Positions 7,632 to 15,463 are shown, counted from the stretch's first letter. The stretch is 21,631 bases of DNA from an uncultured cyanobacterium (GCA_947073895.1 CAMTNN010000006.1:1-21631), one strand, 5' to 3'. Notes: generated from the letters alone by a model not told the origin. A program made the numbers and translations.

Positions 7632-9119
7632 ATGAATTTATCTATAACACCCTCCCCACAGTTTCAAGCACGTCAAGTAAAAGTAAAATATAACGATATA
7701 AAACACATACCAAATGTTCCCTGCGCTTGCTGCGGTAAAAAAGTTATACTGCCGGAACAACTTGCCAAAATTTTGGGTGCAGTTTCCAGACCTATGGCTT
7801 CTATAATCAAATCAGGCTCAATGAACGGCTGGGAAAATAACGAAACCATATGGAAAATCCTACAAAACTTTGCCCAAAATAATCCTAAACAATCACTTAC
7901 CAGCCTGATGATTGGGAATAGCGACGAATATAAACAACTTTCTGGAGCAGTTTCAACATTAGCAGAAGAACGGTGCAAAAGTACCCCTGAGAATACAGAA
8001 GCAACCAGAAAAACTTTATTTCAATCAATCATTGCAAACTCAAGAAACAAAATGAGAAGTTCTTCTGTTGTTATGAAAAGAATGGCTCCTTTAAAAAGCT
8101 ATATTGAAGGAACTAAGCTTGAAGTATTTGAACAATTAGAAATTTATTCACAAAAATATCCACGAAAAACCTTAACAGAAATTGTGAACATGGAAGAAAT
8201 TGTTAAATTTCATAAAATGAAAGATTTATTGCAAAGAGTCGAAACAAAAGAACAAATTGATTTTCATTTCAGCAATATTCAAAAACTTATTAATAGTGCA
8301 AACCCTCAATCCCAAGAGGTTTTTGACCAATTAAAAGAAGAAGCTCTTGATATTTTTGCAGTTATTTCCGACCCTCAAATGCGTATGTTAAAGATTAAAA
8401 AATTATATCAAGCTTTCTTAAAACAAAATAACTGTGAAAAACTCACAAATAAAATAAACAAAGAAATTGACCAAATTCCATTAACATATATAACAAAAGA
8501 TGCTTTCTTTGTTTTTGCTCACAATCACGATTTTGATGATAATAAAATTATTACCTCCATTTTTAATCCTGTAATAAGCACATTTGAACATGTCATTCCA
8601 CAATCAAAAAATGGTGAAGACAGGATGAAAAACGGATTGGTTATGCACAAAGATTGCAACCGTTACCGCGGAAATCTCCCTTATGAAGAATTTTTCGAAT
8701 ATCATCCTGAAATGCCAAAAAATATTCAAAAGCAAGTAAACTACATTGCAAGAAGGATTCTGGAAGGCAAACTTATCGGTGCGTTCCGTTTTTGGCCGAT
8801 GACAATTGCAAAAACATTATATCAATATACAAATGGTGCAATAAATCTGGATTTAACCCGTCATTGCGAAAAAGGTCTCGAAGATACAGAACAAAGAATT
8901 CAGCTTCGTAATGATTTTATTACACAACTAAAAAATGACCGTAATAATAAAATTAGCAAAAAACAAGAACTACAAAAACAAATTGAAGCTCTTGAAGCAG
9001 AAATGAACGGATTAGGAAATGTTGTAAAAGAGTTAAATTCAGAAAATCAAAACGAAAAAAGATTGATTTCTTTTTATGAATCTCATATTAAAGCACAAAA
9101 GAAATCTAAACCGGAGTAG
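7632..9119 (+). CDS. HNH-motif protein with zinc-finger-like N-terminus and C-terminal coiled coil
   Basis: A 495-aa protein with a likely HNH nuclease module. The core is FEHVIPQSKNGEDRMKNGLV (318-337) followed by MHKDCNRYRG: His320, Asn334, His339 and the C-N-R-Y-R-G ending fit a beta-beta-alpha metal-finger site. A CACCGK cluster (31-36) gives a CxxC pair that may bind zinc, with no obvious partner pair nearby. Residues 100-310 are helical, and about 425-480 forms a charged coiled coil. The N-terminus carries a PSPQFQA motif like that of other hypotheticals here. AAAGGA precedes the ATG. It has no restriction, toxin-immunity or intron partner nearby, so its role is open: DNA repair, defence or a secreted nuclease. 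It overlaps comF tail to tail by 14 bases. Confidence 0.8.
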   Translation: MNLSITPSPQFQARQVKVKYNDIKHIPNVPCACCGKKVILPEQLAKILGAVSRPMASIIKSGSMNGWENNETIWKILQNFAQNNPKQSLTSLMIGNSDEYKQLSGAVSTLAEERCKSTPENTEATRKTLFQSIIANSRNKMRSSSVVMKRMAPLKSYIEGTKLEVFEQLEIYSQKYPRKTLTEIVNMEEIVKFHKMKDLLQRVETKEQIDFHFSNIQKLINSANPQSQEVFDQLKEEALDIFAVISDPQMRMLKIKKLYQAFLKQNNCEKLTNKINKEIDQIPLTYITKDAFFVFAHNHDFDDNKIITSIFNPVISTFEHVIPQSKNGEDRMKNGLVMHKDCNRYRGNLPYEEFFEYHPEMPKNIQKQVNYIARRILEGKLIGAFRFWPMTIAKTLYQYTNGAINLDLTRHCEKGLEDTEQRIQLRNDFITQLKNDRNNKISKKQELQKQIEALEAEMNGLGNVVKELNSENQNEKRLISFYESHIKAQKKSKPE

Positions 9120-9789
9120 ATGTTGCAAAACAGGTAATATTTGAAGCACCTGCGACTTTTAAAGCCTTAATCATCTCTTCAAAAGTTGAACCTGTAGTAC
9201 AAATATCATCCATTATTAAGATATGTTTGTTAGTTAAATGTGATTTATCCACCTCAAAGGCTTCTGATAAATTCTTCAATCTTTCTATACGCGAAAGCTT
9301 ATACTGAGGTTTCGTATCCTTGACTCTTTTAATTAAATCAAAACAGCACTCAAATCCGCTCAATTTAGCAAACTCTTCACAAACCAAATCCATGTGATTA
9401 TATTTTCTTTTTTTAACCCTGTTTTGGTGCATTGGAACCGGCACGAGAACAAAATCTTTTTCAAAACCAAGTTTGCAAAAATACTCATACATAAATTTTG
9501 CCTGATAATAAGCTAATTCTTTTTGTCTGTGATACTTAACTCCGCGAATAAGCTTCTGAAGCTCTTTTGTATAAACTCCCGCACAATAAACATCTGCACC
9601 CTCAATAATTCGATTAGCTCTTACATCATAGAATTCAAGCTTTTCGTAACATTCAGGACACATTTTCAAAGAGTCTTTAGATTTACCGCAAAAATAACAT
9701 TTTTTGCGGTAAATCAAATCCAAAAATAAACTGAGATATTTCTTAAACTGCAAATCGGAAATGAACGATGTCACCGTCTTGAACAACAT
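9106..9789 (-). CDS. comF: ComF family phosphoribosyltransferase-like protein
   Basis: ComF proteins combine a zinc finger with a type I phosphoribosyltransferase fold and act in DNA uptake or in handling of incoming single-stranded DNA. In the 227 aa, CYFCGKSKDSLKMCPECYEK (about 31-50) supplies the two CxxC pairs, VPVPMHQNRVKKRKYNH is the conserved middle, and ILIMDDICTTGSTFEE is the PRPP-binding loop. The ATG at 9789 sits 47 bases inside ychF and has GAAGGA upstream. A shorter form from a TTG about 12 codons in would fit the family length better, so the first ~15 residues are uncertain. It shares a transcript with ychF and converges on the HNH gene. Confidence 0.93.
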   Translation of the reverse strand: MLFKTVTSFISDLQFKKYLSLFLDLIYRKKCYFCGKSKDSLKMCPECYEKLEFYDVRANRIIEGADVYCAGVYTKELQKLIRGVKYHRQKELAYYQAKFMYEYFCKLGFEKDFVLVPVPMHQNRVKKRKYNHMDLVCEEFAKLSGFECCFDLIKRVKDTKPQYKLSRIERLKNLSEAFEVDKSHLTNKHILIMDDICTTGSTFEEMIKALKVAGASNITCFATSTPV

Positions 9790-10840
9790 AATCTTTTCCT
9801 TCTAATCTGGTAACACCTTTATCCTTGCAAGCAGTATAAGAACCGCATTCAACAAAGTCCTTATAAGCAGTTACTTCAGCTCTTATGAATCCTTTTTCAA
9901 AATCGGTATGAATCACACCTGCAGCCTGAGGAGCTTTTGTACCAACAGTAATTGTCCAGGCGTGAACTTCTTTTTCACCGGCAGTAATATATGTAATCAA
10001 GTTAAGAAGAGTATAAACAGATTTAATCATTCTGTTAATACCGCTGTCTGTAATTCCAAGTTCCGCAAGATACTCTTTTGCACCTTCTTCACCTAATTCA
10101 ACAAGTTCTTCTTCAATTCTTGCACAAATAATAACTGTTTGAGCACCATGTGATTTTGCGTACTCTTCAACTCTCTTTGTGTAATCATTTCCGTCTTTTA
10201 GGTCAAATTCCGAAACATTCGCGCAATAAATAACAGGTTTAACCGACATCAAGTTAAGCGGTTTAATCGCATTAATTTCTTCGTCAGTAAAATGTTCGGA
10301 AAGATTAATAAATGTGCCCGCACCCAAAAGTTCGGTCAATTTTTCCAAAGCCTTGTTTTCAATAACGGCTTCCTTATCACCGCCTTTAGCCTGTTTAGCA
10401 ATTCTCTGTTGTCTTCTTTCAACAGAAGCTAAATCTGCTAATGCAAGTTCTGTATTAATAATTTCAATATCACTAATCGGATCAACTTTTCCAGCCACGT
10501 GAATAGTGTTTTCATCATCAAAACATCTTACAACCTGAATAATAGCATCAACTTCTCTAATATTATGCAAAAATTGGTTTCCTAAACCTTCTCCCTGACT
10601 TGCACCTTTAACAAGACCAGCAATATCAACGAATTCAATTACAGTAGGAATAATATCTTTTGCTTTACATAAATCTGAAAGCACCTGTAATCTTTCATCA
10701 GGAACAGTTACAACCCCAACATTAGGTTCAATAGTACAAAACGGATAATTAGCACTCTGCGCGTTTTTTGTTGCAGTAAGTGCATTAAACAAAGTTGATT
10801 TTCCAACATTCGGGAGTCCCACAATTCCGGCTCTTAGCAT
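9743..10840 (-). CDS. ychF: Redox/ribosome-associated ATPase YchF (OLA1 family)
   Basis: An Obg-like P-loop NTPase that prefers ATP and binds ribosomes. Its 365 aa match the family length (363-367). The Walker A motif is GLPNVGKS (8-15), the switch II/DxxG region reads VDIAGLVKGAS, and the base-specificity motif is the altered NVSE of YchF instead of NKxD. The C-terminal TGS-like domain (about 275-365) ends VQDGDIVHFRFAV, as expected. AAAGGA lies upstream of the ATG. It is divergent from yidD with a 50-base gap, and comF starts inside its 3' end. Confidence 0.97.
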   Translation of the reverse strand: MLRAGIVGLPNVGKSTLFNALTATKNAQSANYPFCTIEPNVGVVTVPDERLQVLSDLCKAKDIIPTVIEFVDIAGLVKGASQGEGLGNQFLHNIREVDAIIQVVRCFDDENTIHVAGKVDPISDIEIINTELALADLASVERRQQRIAKQAKGGDKEAVIENKALEKLTELLGAGTFINLSEHFTDEEINAIKPLNLMSVKPVIYCANVSEFDLKDGNDYTKRVEEYAKSHGAQTVIICARIEEELVELGEEGAKEYLAELGITDSGINRMIKSVYTLLNLITYITAGEKEVHAWTITVGTKAPQAAGVIHTDFEKGFIRAEVTAYKDFVECGSYTACKDKGVTRLEGKDYVVQDGDIVHFRFAV

Positions 10841-10878
10841 AATAATTCCTTTCTAATACATAACATCTTTCTTTATTG

Positions 10879-10884
10879 TATCAT
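10879..10884 (+). promoter_or_regulatory. Possible -10 for yidD (leaderless transcript)
   Basis: TATCAT matches the -10 consensus at 5 of 6 bases and sits 6 bases before the yidD ATG, with no Shine-Dalgarno sequence between. If it is used, transcription would start at or near the A of the start codon. No good -35 is seen. Confidence 0.3.
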
Positions 10885-10890
10885 TAAAAT

Positions 10891-11109
10891 ATGAAAAAAC
10901 TGCTTTTGTTCATAATAGGTATTTATCAGAAAATTTCAGCGCTCACACCTCCGCGCTGCCGTTTTTATCCAACCTGCTCTGAATATACAAAACAAGCAAT
11001 TATAAAATATGGTATAATTAAAGGCGGATGGCTTGGTGTTAAAAGAATTTGTAAATGTCATCCACTAAATGAAGGCGGCTACGACCCTGTACCGGAGATT
11101 TTAAAATGA
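10891..11109 (+). CDS. yidD: Membrane protein insertion efficiency factor YidD
   Basis: A small amphipathic inner-membrane-associated protein that helps YidC-dependent insertion. The 72-aa length is typical. The signature [18 protein letters not shown] (20-37) and the C-terminal [20 protein letters not shown] contain the conserved cysteines and the CHP...GYDPVP ending. The N-terminus is a short hydrophobic helix. No ribosome binding site precedes the ATG. In many bacteria yidD sits between rnpA and yidC; here it stands apart, paired with a kinase gene that it overlaps by the four bases ATGA. Confidence 0.96.
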   Translation: MKKLLLFIIGIYQKISALTPPRCRFYPTCSEYTKQAIIKYGIIKGGWLGVKRICKCHPLNEGGYDPVPEILK

Positions 11110-11618
11110 ACAAACTCATCATCTTTTCAGGAAAACAATTTTCAGGCAAAGATACGGCAGCAAAAATTCTTATGGAAGCAATGCCTGAATATAAGCGCTG
11201 CGCAATGGGCGATATTATTAAGCTCGAATACGGCAGACAAAATAATTTAACCTACGAAGAAATCGAAAAAAATAAAACCCAATACCGTCAAGGACTTATA
11301 GAGCTAGGAAATTGGGGAAGAGAGCAGTCGCCTGATTACTGGCTTGAAAAAATCATTGCGCAAGAAGGTTTCAAAGTAGTAACCGATGTTAGAATTAAAC
11401 ACGAATACGAAGTATTCAAACAAGCAGGTGCAATCACTATCCGCGTAGAAGCTGACCGTAATATCAGGGAAGCGCGCGGCGGAAAACTAATCGGCGAAAA
11501 CGATGTTACGGAAGTTGATTTAGATAATATTCAAGATTGGGATTTTGTAATCGACAATAACAAGGATTACGAAACATTAAAAACAAATGTGTTAAAAATC
11601 GTTGAAAAACTTCGCTAA
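11106..11618 (+). CDS. P-loop nucleotide/deoxynucleotide monophosphate kinase-like protein
   Basis: A 170-aa protein of the nucleoside-monophosphate-kinase fold. The Walker A loop is [13 protein letters not shown] (8-20). A middle helical lid segment carries [16 protein letters not shown], and [15 protein letters not shown] resembles the segment of dNMP kinases and phosphomevalonate kinases that binds phosphate through Asp-Val-Arg. It ends with a short helix. These features resemble the T4 gp1-like dNMP kinase and P-mevalonate-kinase families; which substrate it uses cannot be told from the sequence. Its ATG overlaps the yidD stop, so the two are co-translated. It converges on the next gene with a 4-base overlap of stop regions. 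Confidence 0.7.
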   Translation: MNKLIIFSGKQFSGKDTAAKILMEAMPEYKRCAMGDIIKLEYGRQNNLTYEEIEKNKTQYRQGLIELGNWGREQSPDYWLEKIIAQEGFKVVTDVRIKHEYEVFKQAGAITIRVEADRNIREARGGKLIGENDVTEVDLDNIQDWDFVIDNNKDYETLKTNVLKIVEKLR

Positions 11619-13003
11619 TCACCTTTAACCTCCTTATTTCCTAAAATATGTTTGTCCGCAAAACTGCCTAGATAGTTAAGCAAAGCACCGACACCAAATG
11701 AATAAACAAGACCAATAGGCCCTGAAATCAATTGAGCTGCAAATATAAATGATGCACCAAGACCGCCAACAATAGGGAATACCTTGGTAAGAAGCTTAGA
11801 AATTCTTTCATCATTATTATCTGCTCCGGTTAAAGCAACTCCGCTCAAACCTAACCCGACAAGTGCTGTAAGTATATCTGTAGGAGCACTTCCCAGAGTT
11901 AAATCTCGTTTTTTATCAAAGTAATCAATACATTCACTCTTATTAGCTTTTTCTAAAGAAACAGATACATCTTTTAAACTTTTTTTCATCAAAGCATTTT
12001 CTTCAAGCGAAAGATGCGGAGCCAGTATTTCCAATACTTCATCATAAGCACCGTTAGCCTCTTTACCTACAAGTTTTGATACGGCATTTGCACCATCTTC
12101 CTTAAGCTTCGTCTGCACAGGATTCAAAATCTCCTGTGCCCAGAAAGTCATATTTTTATCAACATGCTCTGCTCTATGAACTTTATCCGAAAATCCGTTT
12201 TTGTAAGCCCGATAACGAGTCCAAAAATCACGTTCCAGATTTTTCATAGCATCTTCTTGATAAGCAAATCTCTCTTGAGTTCGGGTTTCAGAAAAATATT
12301 CTCTCAATTTTCTTATTTCCGCAAGCTTAGCTTCTAACTCAACCTTTTGCGTATCAGTCAGTTTGTCTTTATGCATTTTAATTAACTCTTCAAAAGAATC
12401 CATTTTCTTAGAAGATTTCTCATATTTAGCTAAAACCGTGCGCTGACTAACTTTATCAAAAAAACTAGTAATAGCTTCATGCGGTTTTTTAAGTACTTTT
12501 CTGACACCTGTGTCAACCTTTTTAAGCGCATTTCTTAATGATTTGTTTTTAATCCCTAAAAACGCTTTTTCTTCTGTACAAAACTCCTTAAATACAGAAT
12601 CTTTTGCAGAAGTAAAATTACTTATAAAACTAAAACTTCTGATTGCTTTTTGAGAAGCTTTTTCACAGGCTTTATAAAACTTATTCCAAAAAGTATCACT
12701 CTTATTACTGTCAGCCTTTTTTCCGGCTTTGCCTGATAAAGATTTTAATTTCTCCATAAGCTTAGGTGAAAATCTCGGGTTCAACAGCGCAACCAAACCT
12801 GACAAAACAAGTACACTGGAACCTACAGCAATCGCATTTCTTCTGGCATGAGATTTTTTTTCATCCCCGCCTACAAGGGTATCGAAAGAATCTTCAATCG
12901 TTTTTTGCACAGTTTCAATAGGCTTTGCAAGCGGTGCTGTTATAGCTGAATCCGCCTTAAAAGGTATATTAGGGGATATTTGATTGTGATACCCTGATAA
13001 CAT
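11615..13003 (-). CDS. Membrane hypothetical protein with N-terminal PFK motif
   Basis: A 462-aa protein of unrecognised family. It starts MLSGYHNQISPNIPFKADSA, with the Pro-Phe-Lys motif (14-16) shared in form with other hypotheticals in this window and no classical signal peptide. A hydrophobic helix lies at about 55-76, a long charged helical region at about 85-370 (many Lys/Glu, coiled-coil-like around the segment KLTDTQKVELEAKLAEIRKL), and two or three hydrophobic segments in the last 90 residues with Gly-rich GGLGASFIFAAQLISGPIG. The layout recalls the two tandem paralogues at 17445-20747 (short motif, membrane segments, helical middle), but I see no clear alignment with them. AGGAC lies 11 bases before the ATG. 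It appears monocistronic. Confidence 0.75.
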   Translation of the reverse strand: MLSGYHNQISPNIPFKADSAITAPLAKPIETVQKTIEDSFDTLVGGDEKKSHARRNAIAVGSSVLVLSGLVALLNPRFSPKLMEKLKSLSGKAGKKADSNKSDTFWNKFYKACEKASQKAIRSFSFISNFTSAKDSVFKEFCTEEKAFLGIKNKSLRNALKKVDTGVRKVLKKPHEAITSFFDKVSQRTVLAKYEKSSKKMDSFEELIKMHKDKLTDTQKVELEAKLAEIRKLREYFSETRTQERFAYQEDAMKNLERDFWTRYRAYKNGFSDKVHRAEHVDKNMTFWAQEILNPVQTKLKEDGANAVSKLVGKEANGAYDEVLEILAPHLSLEENALMKKSLKDVSVSLEKANKSECIDYFDKKRDLTLGSAPTDILTALVGLGLSGVALTGADNNDERISKLLTKVFPIVGGLGASFIFAAQLISGPIGLVYSFGVGALLNYLGSFADKHILGNKEVKGD

Positions 13004-13076
13004 GATAATATTGTCCTACAGAAACCTTACTTACATTAATATAAAGTCATTTTCGGTCAAATTCTTGCGCAATATA

Positions 13077-13235
13077 TTAAGAATTGTAACTTTCTTCAAT
13101 CTTGCGCTTAATCATTTTCATTTCTTCACGGGTTAGAAAAGATGAAAACCGCATAAATTCATACATTGCATCCTCATAAGAATATTGTCGCCTTTGCACT
13201 TTTTCAAGCCACTCACGAACTTCTCTTGTCAGCAT
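13077..13235 (-). CDS. Small 52-aa helical protein downstream of the DUF1653 gene
   Basis: A short ORF starting MLTREVREWLEKVQRRQYSY and ending KIEESYNS. It is charged and probably all helical, with no signal peptide or membrane segment, and I do not recognise the family. Its ATG overlaps the end of the DUF1653 gene (ATG at 13235-13233, upstream stop at 13231-13229), a 7-base overlap typical of coupled translation, which is the main reason to believe it is real. It shares the promoter at 13505-13533. A role with the DUF1653 protein is likely but undefined. Confidence 0.7.
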   Translation of the reverse strand: MLTREVREWLEKVQRRQYSYEDAMYEFMRFSSFLTREEMKMIKRKIEESYNS

Positions 13236-13432
13236 AAAGTAAACCTCAACGTACCCAAATCATCAACTATTTCATTCCACATAGATTTTGGACGTACCCA
13301 GATATCACCGTTTTTAACAGATTGATAAACAATCATATCTTCTGATGTTTCTGAATGTTTTGCAAACGCAATTATTTTATACAAGTTTCCTTTGTAGTGT
13401 TTATATGTTTCACCAACAGCTATTTCCTGCAT
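13229..13432 (-). CDS. DUF1653 domain protein
   Basis: A 67-aa protein that is almost entirely a DUF1653 domain: VGETYKHYKGNLYKIIAFAK (6-25), then HSETSEDMIVYQ and WVRPKSMWNEIV, the conserved HSET and WVRP blocks. The domain's function is not known. GGGGGTG lies 4 bases upstream of the ATG. A well-formed promoter lies about 73 bases upstream, with a hairpin and a possible leader ORF between, suggesting post-initiation control. It is first of two overlapping small genes. Confidence 0.9.
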   Translation of the reverse strand: MQEIAVGETYKHYKGNLYKIIAFAKHSETSEDMIVYQSVKNGDIWVRPKSMWNEIVDDLGTLRFTLC

Positions 13433-13490
13433 TTACACCCCCAATAAAAAGGAAAGTCTTGCAGAATGTGCAAGACTCAAAAATATACAT
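13410..13490 (-). CDS. Possible 26-aa leader peptide ORF before the DUF1653 gene
   Basis: An ATG at 13490 with TTGGGGT just upstream opens a 26-codon ORF beginning MYIFESCTFCKTFLF. It reads through the hairpin at 13455-13477 and ends at 13410, 22 bases inside the DUF1653 gene in another frame. The start context ATTGGGGTAAATG closely copies the DUF1653 start context ATTGGGGGTGTAAATG. Three cysteines, including a CxxC, are encoded. It could be a regulatory leader, a start-site duplication, or chance. Confidence 0.35.
   Translation of the reverse strand: MYIFESCTFCKTFLFIGGVNAGNSCW
13455..13477 (-). promoter_or_regulatory. Hairpin with T-tail in the DUF1653 leader (possible attenuator)
   Basis: AGTCTTGC and GCAAGACT form a perfect 8-bp stem with a 7-base loop. 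On the minus strand it is followed by TTTCCTTTTTATT, then the ribosome site of the DUF1653 gene. A terminator-like hairpin between promoter and gene suggests attenuation. No competing antiterminator stem was found by eye. Confidence 0.5.
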
Positions 13491-13504
13491 TTACCCCAAT
13501 AATT

Positions 13505-13533
13505 TTATAACACATTATATATACTCTTGTCAA
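13505..13533 (-). promoter_or_regulatory. Sigma-70-type promoter for the DUF1653 pair
   Basis: On the minus strand a perfect -35 TTGACA (13533-13528), a 17-base spacer and -10 TTATAA (13510-13505). The predicted start is near 13498. It is the best complete two-element promoter in the window. Confidence 0.75.
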
Positions 13534-13543
13534 CCCTTTTAAC

Positions 13544-13572
13544 AAAAAGCGGGAACTTCGTTCCCGCTTTTT
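13544..13572. terminator. Bidirectional terminator after the pilin-like gene
   Basis: A perfect stem pairs AAAAAGCGGGAAC with GTTCCCGCTTTTT around a TTC loop, with T tracts on both strands. It lies just past the stop of the pilin-like gene (minus) and just upstream of the DUF1653 promoter, which it insulates. Confidence 0.92.
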
Positions 13573-13574
13573 AA

Positions 13575-15431
13575 TTATTTAACCTTCTTTTCCAAGTCAG
13601 CTAATCGTTTTTCTAAAGTATCAACCCGCTTTTCAAGCTCATCGATTTTCTTTTGTTTTTGTTCCAATGTTGTTAATCTTGTATCAAGTTCTTTTACAGC
13701 ATTAACTAACGCATAGAACATATCTTCCATTCGAATTCTCAAGAATCCGTCTTCACCTTTCATCACAGCATCAGGGAAGATTTTTTGTAAATCTTGAGCA
13801 ATTACACCAACATGAGGGGTTTTAGTTGTATCGTCTTTGTATGTGTAGTGATACAAATGAAGTTTTTTGATTTTATCAAGACCACTGGTGAATTCTTTGC
13901 CAACATTTTTTAATCGGCGATCGGAGAAAATAAACTCAACTGTGTTTTTAACATTCTTATAACTTACTGGTATATTTCCATTATAGGTATAAAATGGCCA
14001 TACACATCCTGTATTATCTGTACCACCTCTTTTACCGCTATATAATGTCATATCACCATCATCATTGCCCTGTGGACTTCTTATAAATGTATTAGCATTA
14101 TCGGCATTCTTATTACTACCATTGTTATAACCTAAAATAGTAGTCTTATTAACAACGAAATTACCAGGAACAAAAACTGTGGAATATACGTCTCCAATAC
14201 AAATATTTCCGGTAAGGCGAATATTTCCTGGAATAACAACAGTTGTATTCTTATCACCCAAAACAATTGTTTTGTGAACATTGCTTTCGACTGTATTTAC
14301 AGAAACATTATTAGCACCCAGTTTGGATACAGTCATACCCTGACCTATAGCCATAGTATTCGGAGTATTTGACTTCACTGATACTCTAGAACCAATAGCC
14401 ATCGAATTAGCACTATGATCATAAACAAATGCATTATTTCCTACTGCAGTAGCATTAGTACTGTTTGCACTAACACCTGAATTACCTCCTATTGCAGTAG
14501 CATTACTACTATGCATACTAACAAGTGAACCACCTCCTATTGCAGTAGCATTACTACTATCATTCTCCACCCAAGCCCATCTACCTATAGCAATAGAGTT
14601 ATCAGAATTTGCATGTGAATACAAACTCATGGATATTGAGTCTTGGCCTTTCGCTTGTGCAGCAGCTCCTATTGCTATTGCACGTGGTGCAGCATGCGTA
14701 GTATAAGTCAAAGTACCGTAACGGCCAGGCGAACCAATAGCAACGCCATTGCTCGCAGCTAATGTTTCCTGACCTATTGCAATAGCACCAGTACCTGCTG
14801 CTGCAACTTCTGCTTTTCTACCAATTGCTATTGAGTCTGAAGTTTTTGCTGCTGCCTCTGTGCCTAATGCAATTGTATTAGCTGCAATTGAGGATGCACC
14901 AGATCCAATTGCAATCGAACGAGTGGAAGTATTCAACAACTCTGCTCGACGTCCAATTGCGATACCACTTTGCCCGTTGGCAGTTATTTCTCTACCAATT
15001 GCAACTTGATCGCTTCCTTGAACTTGATTATCTCTTCCTAATACTACAGTATTTGACAGATTATTTTGTGGCATAGTAAGATTGCTCAACCAAATATTAT
15101 TATTCTGACCGCCTCCTGTAAAACGATATAAATGCCCACCGTTATGACCAAACATCATATGCGGAGTGTTATTGTTATTTCTTGTCGAGATATACAGTCT
15201 TGGGTTTGTACCATCCGGACGAGTAGAAGATGTACCAATGCTAACGGTTGTATTATCGGTTCCTGTGGTATTATATCCTATACCACCGTTTAAGCGCGTC
15301 CACAAAGGTGTATCTGTTACTTCTCGCACCATTTTCTTGTTCACCATTGGAGCCGATGCTGCCGCTACTATCGCTACTATTGATAGTACGACCATAGTTT
15401 CCATGAGTGAAAAACCTTTTAATCTTTTCAT
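13575..15431 (-). CDS. Prepilin-like protein with YadA-type head repeats and S74 autocleaving chaperone
   Basis: A 618-aa surface protein with an unusual fusion. Residues 1-30 are a class III type IV prepilin leader: MKRLKG, then FSLMETMVVLSIVAIVAAAS, with cleavage expected after Gly6, Phe at +1 and Glu at +5. Residues ~125-395 hold about 15 AIAIG-type repeats of the YadA/trimeric autotransporter head, the later ones in a 16-residue register (NATAIGG...). A connecting beta region (~400-500) leads to an S74 peptidase/intramolecular chaperone (503-580): SDRRLKN with likely autocleavage before Ser503, and HVGVIAQDLQKIFPDAV. A heptad coiled coil ends the protein. S74 domains trimerise beta-helical fibres in phage tail spikes. 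I infer a trimeric fibre anchored or exported by the pilin/type II route. GAGG lies 7 bases before the ATG. Confidence 0.92.
   Translation of the reverse strand: MKRLKGFSLMETMVVLSIVAIVAAASAPMVNKKMVREVTDTPLWTRLNGGIGYNTTGTDNTTVSIGTSSTRPDGTNPRLYISTRNNNNTPHMMFGHNGGHLYRFTGGGQNNNIWLSNLTMPQNNLSNTVVLGRDNQVQGSDQVAIGREITANGQSGIAIGRRAELLNTSTRSIAIGSGASSIAANTIALGTEAAAKTSDSIAIGRKAEVAAAGTGAIAIGQETLAASNGVAIGSPGRYGTLTYTTHAAPRAIAIGAAAQAKGQDSISMSLYSHANSDNSIAIGRWAWVENDSSNATAIGGGSLVSMHSSNATAIGGNSGVSANSTNATAVGNNAFVYDHSANSMAIGSRVSVKSNTPNTMAIGQGMTVSKLGANNVSVNTVESNVHKTIVLGDKNTTVVIPGNIRLTGNICIGDVYSTVFVPGNFVVNKTTILGYNNGSNKNADNANTFIRSPQGNDDGDMTLYSGKRGGTDNTGCVWPFYTYNGNIPVSYKNVKNTVEFIFSDRRLKNVGKEFTSGLDKIKKLHLYHYTYKDDTTKTPHVGVIAQDLQKIFPDAVMKGEDGFLRIRMEDMFYALVNAVKELDTRLTTLEQKQKKIDELEKRVDTLEKRLADLEKKVK
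14484..14560. repeat. 29-bp perfect direct repeat within the head-repeat region
   Basis: The same 29 bases occur at 14484-14512 and 14532-14560, 48 bases apart, exactly one 16-codon head repeat. They encode the NATAIGG unit. Identity at the DNA level over synonymous positions suggests recent duplication or gene conversion. Confidence 0.85.
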
Positions 15432-15463
15432 TCAATTACCTCATCTCTTGAATTCGCAACAAC

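Noticed and set aside
13077..13432. Toxin-antitoxin pair
   Set aside because: The overlap and small sizes fit, but DUF1653 is not a toxin or antitoxin family I know and the small partner shows no antitoxin DNA-binding motif.
13749..15060. Repeated short DNA units considered as a CRISPR array
   Set aside because: The units are degenerate, in frame, lack spacers of uniform length and encode AIAIG head repeats.
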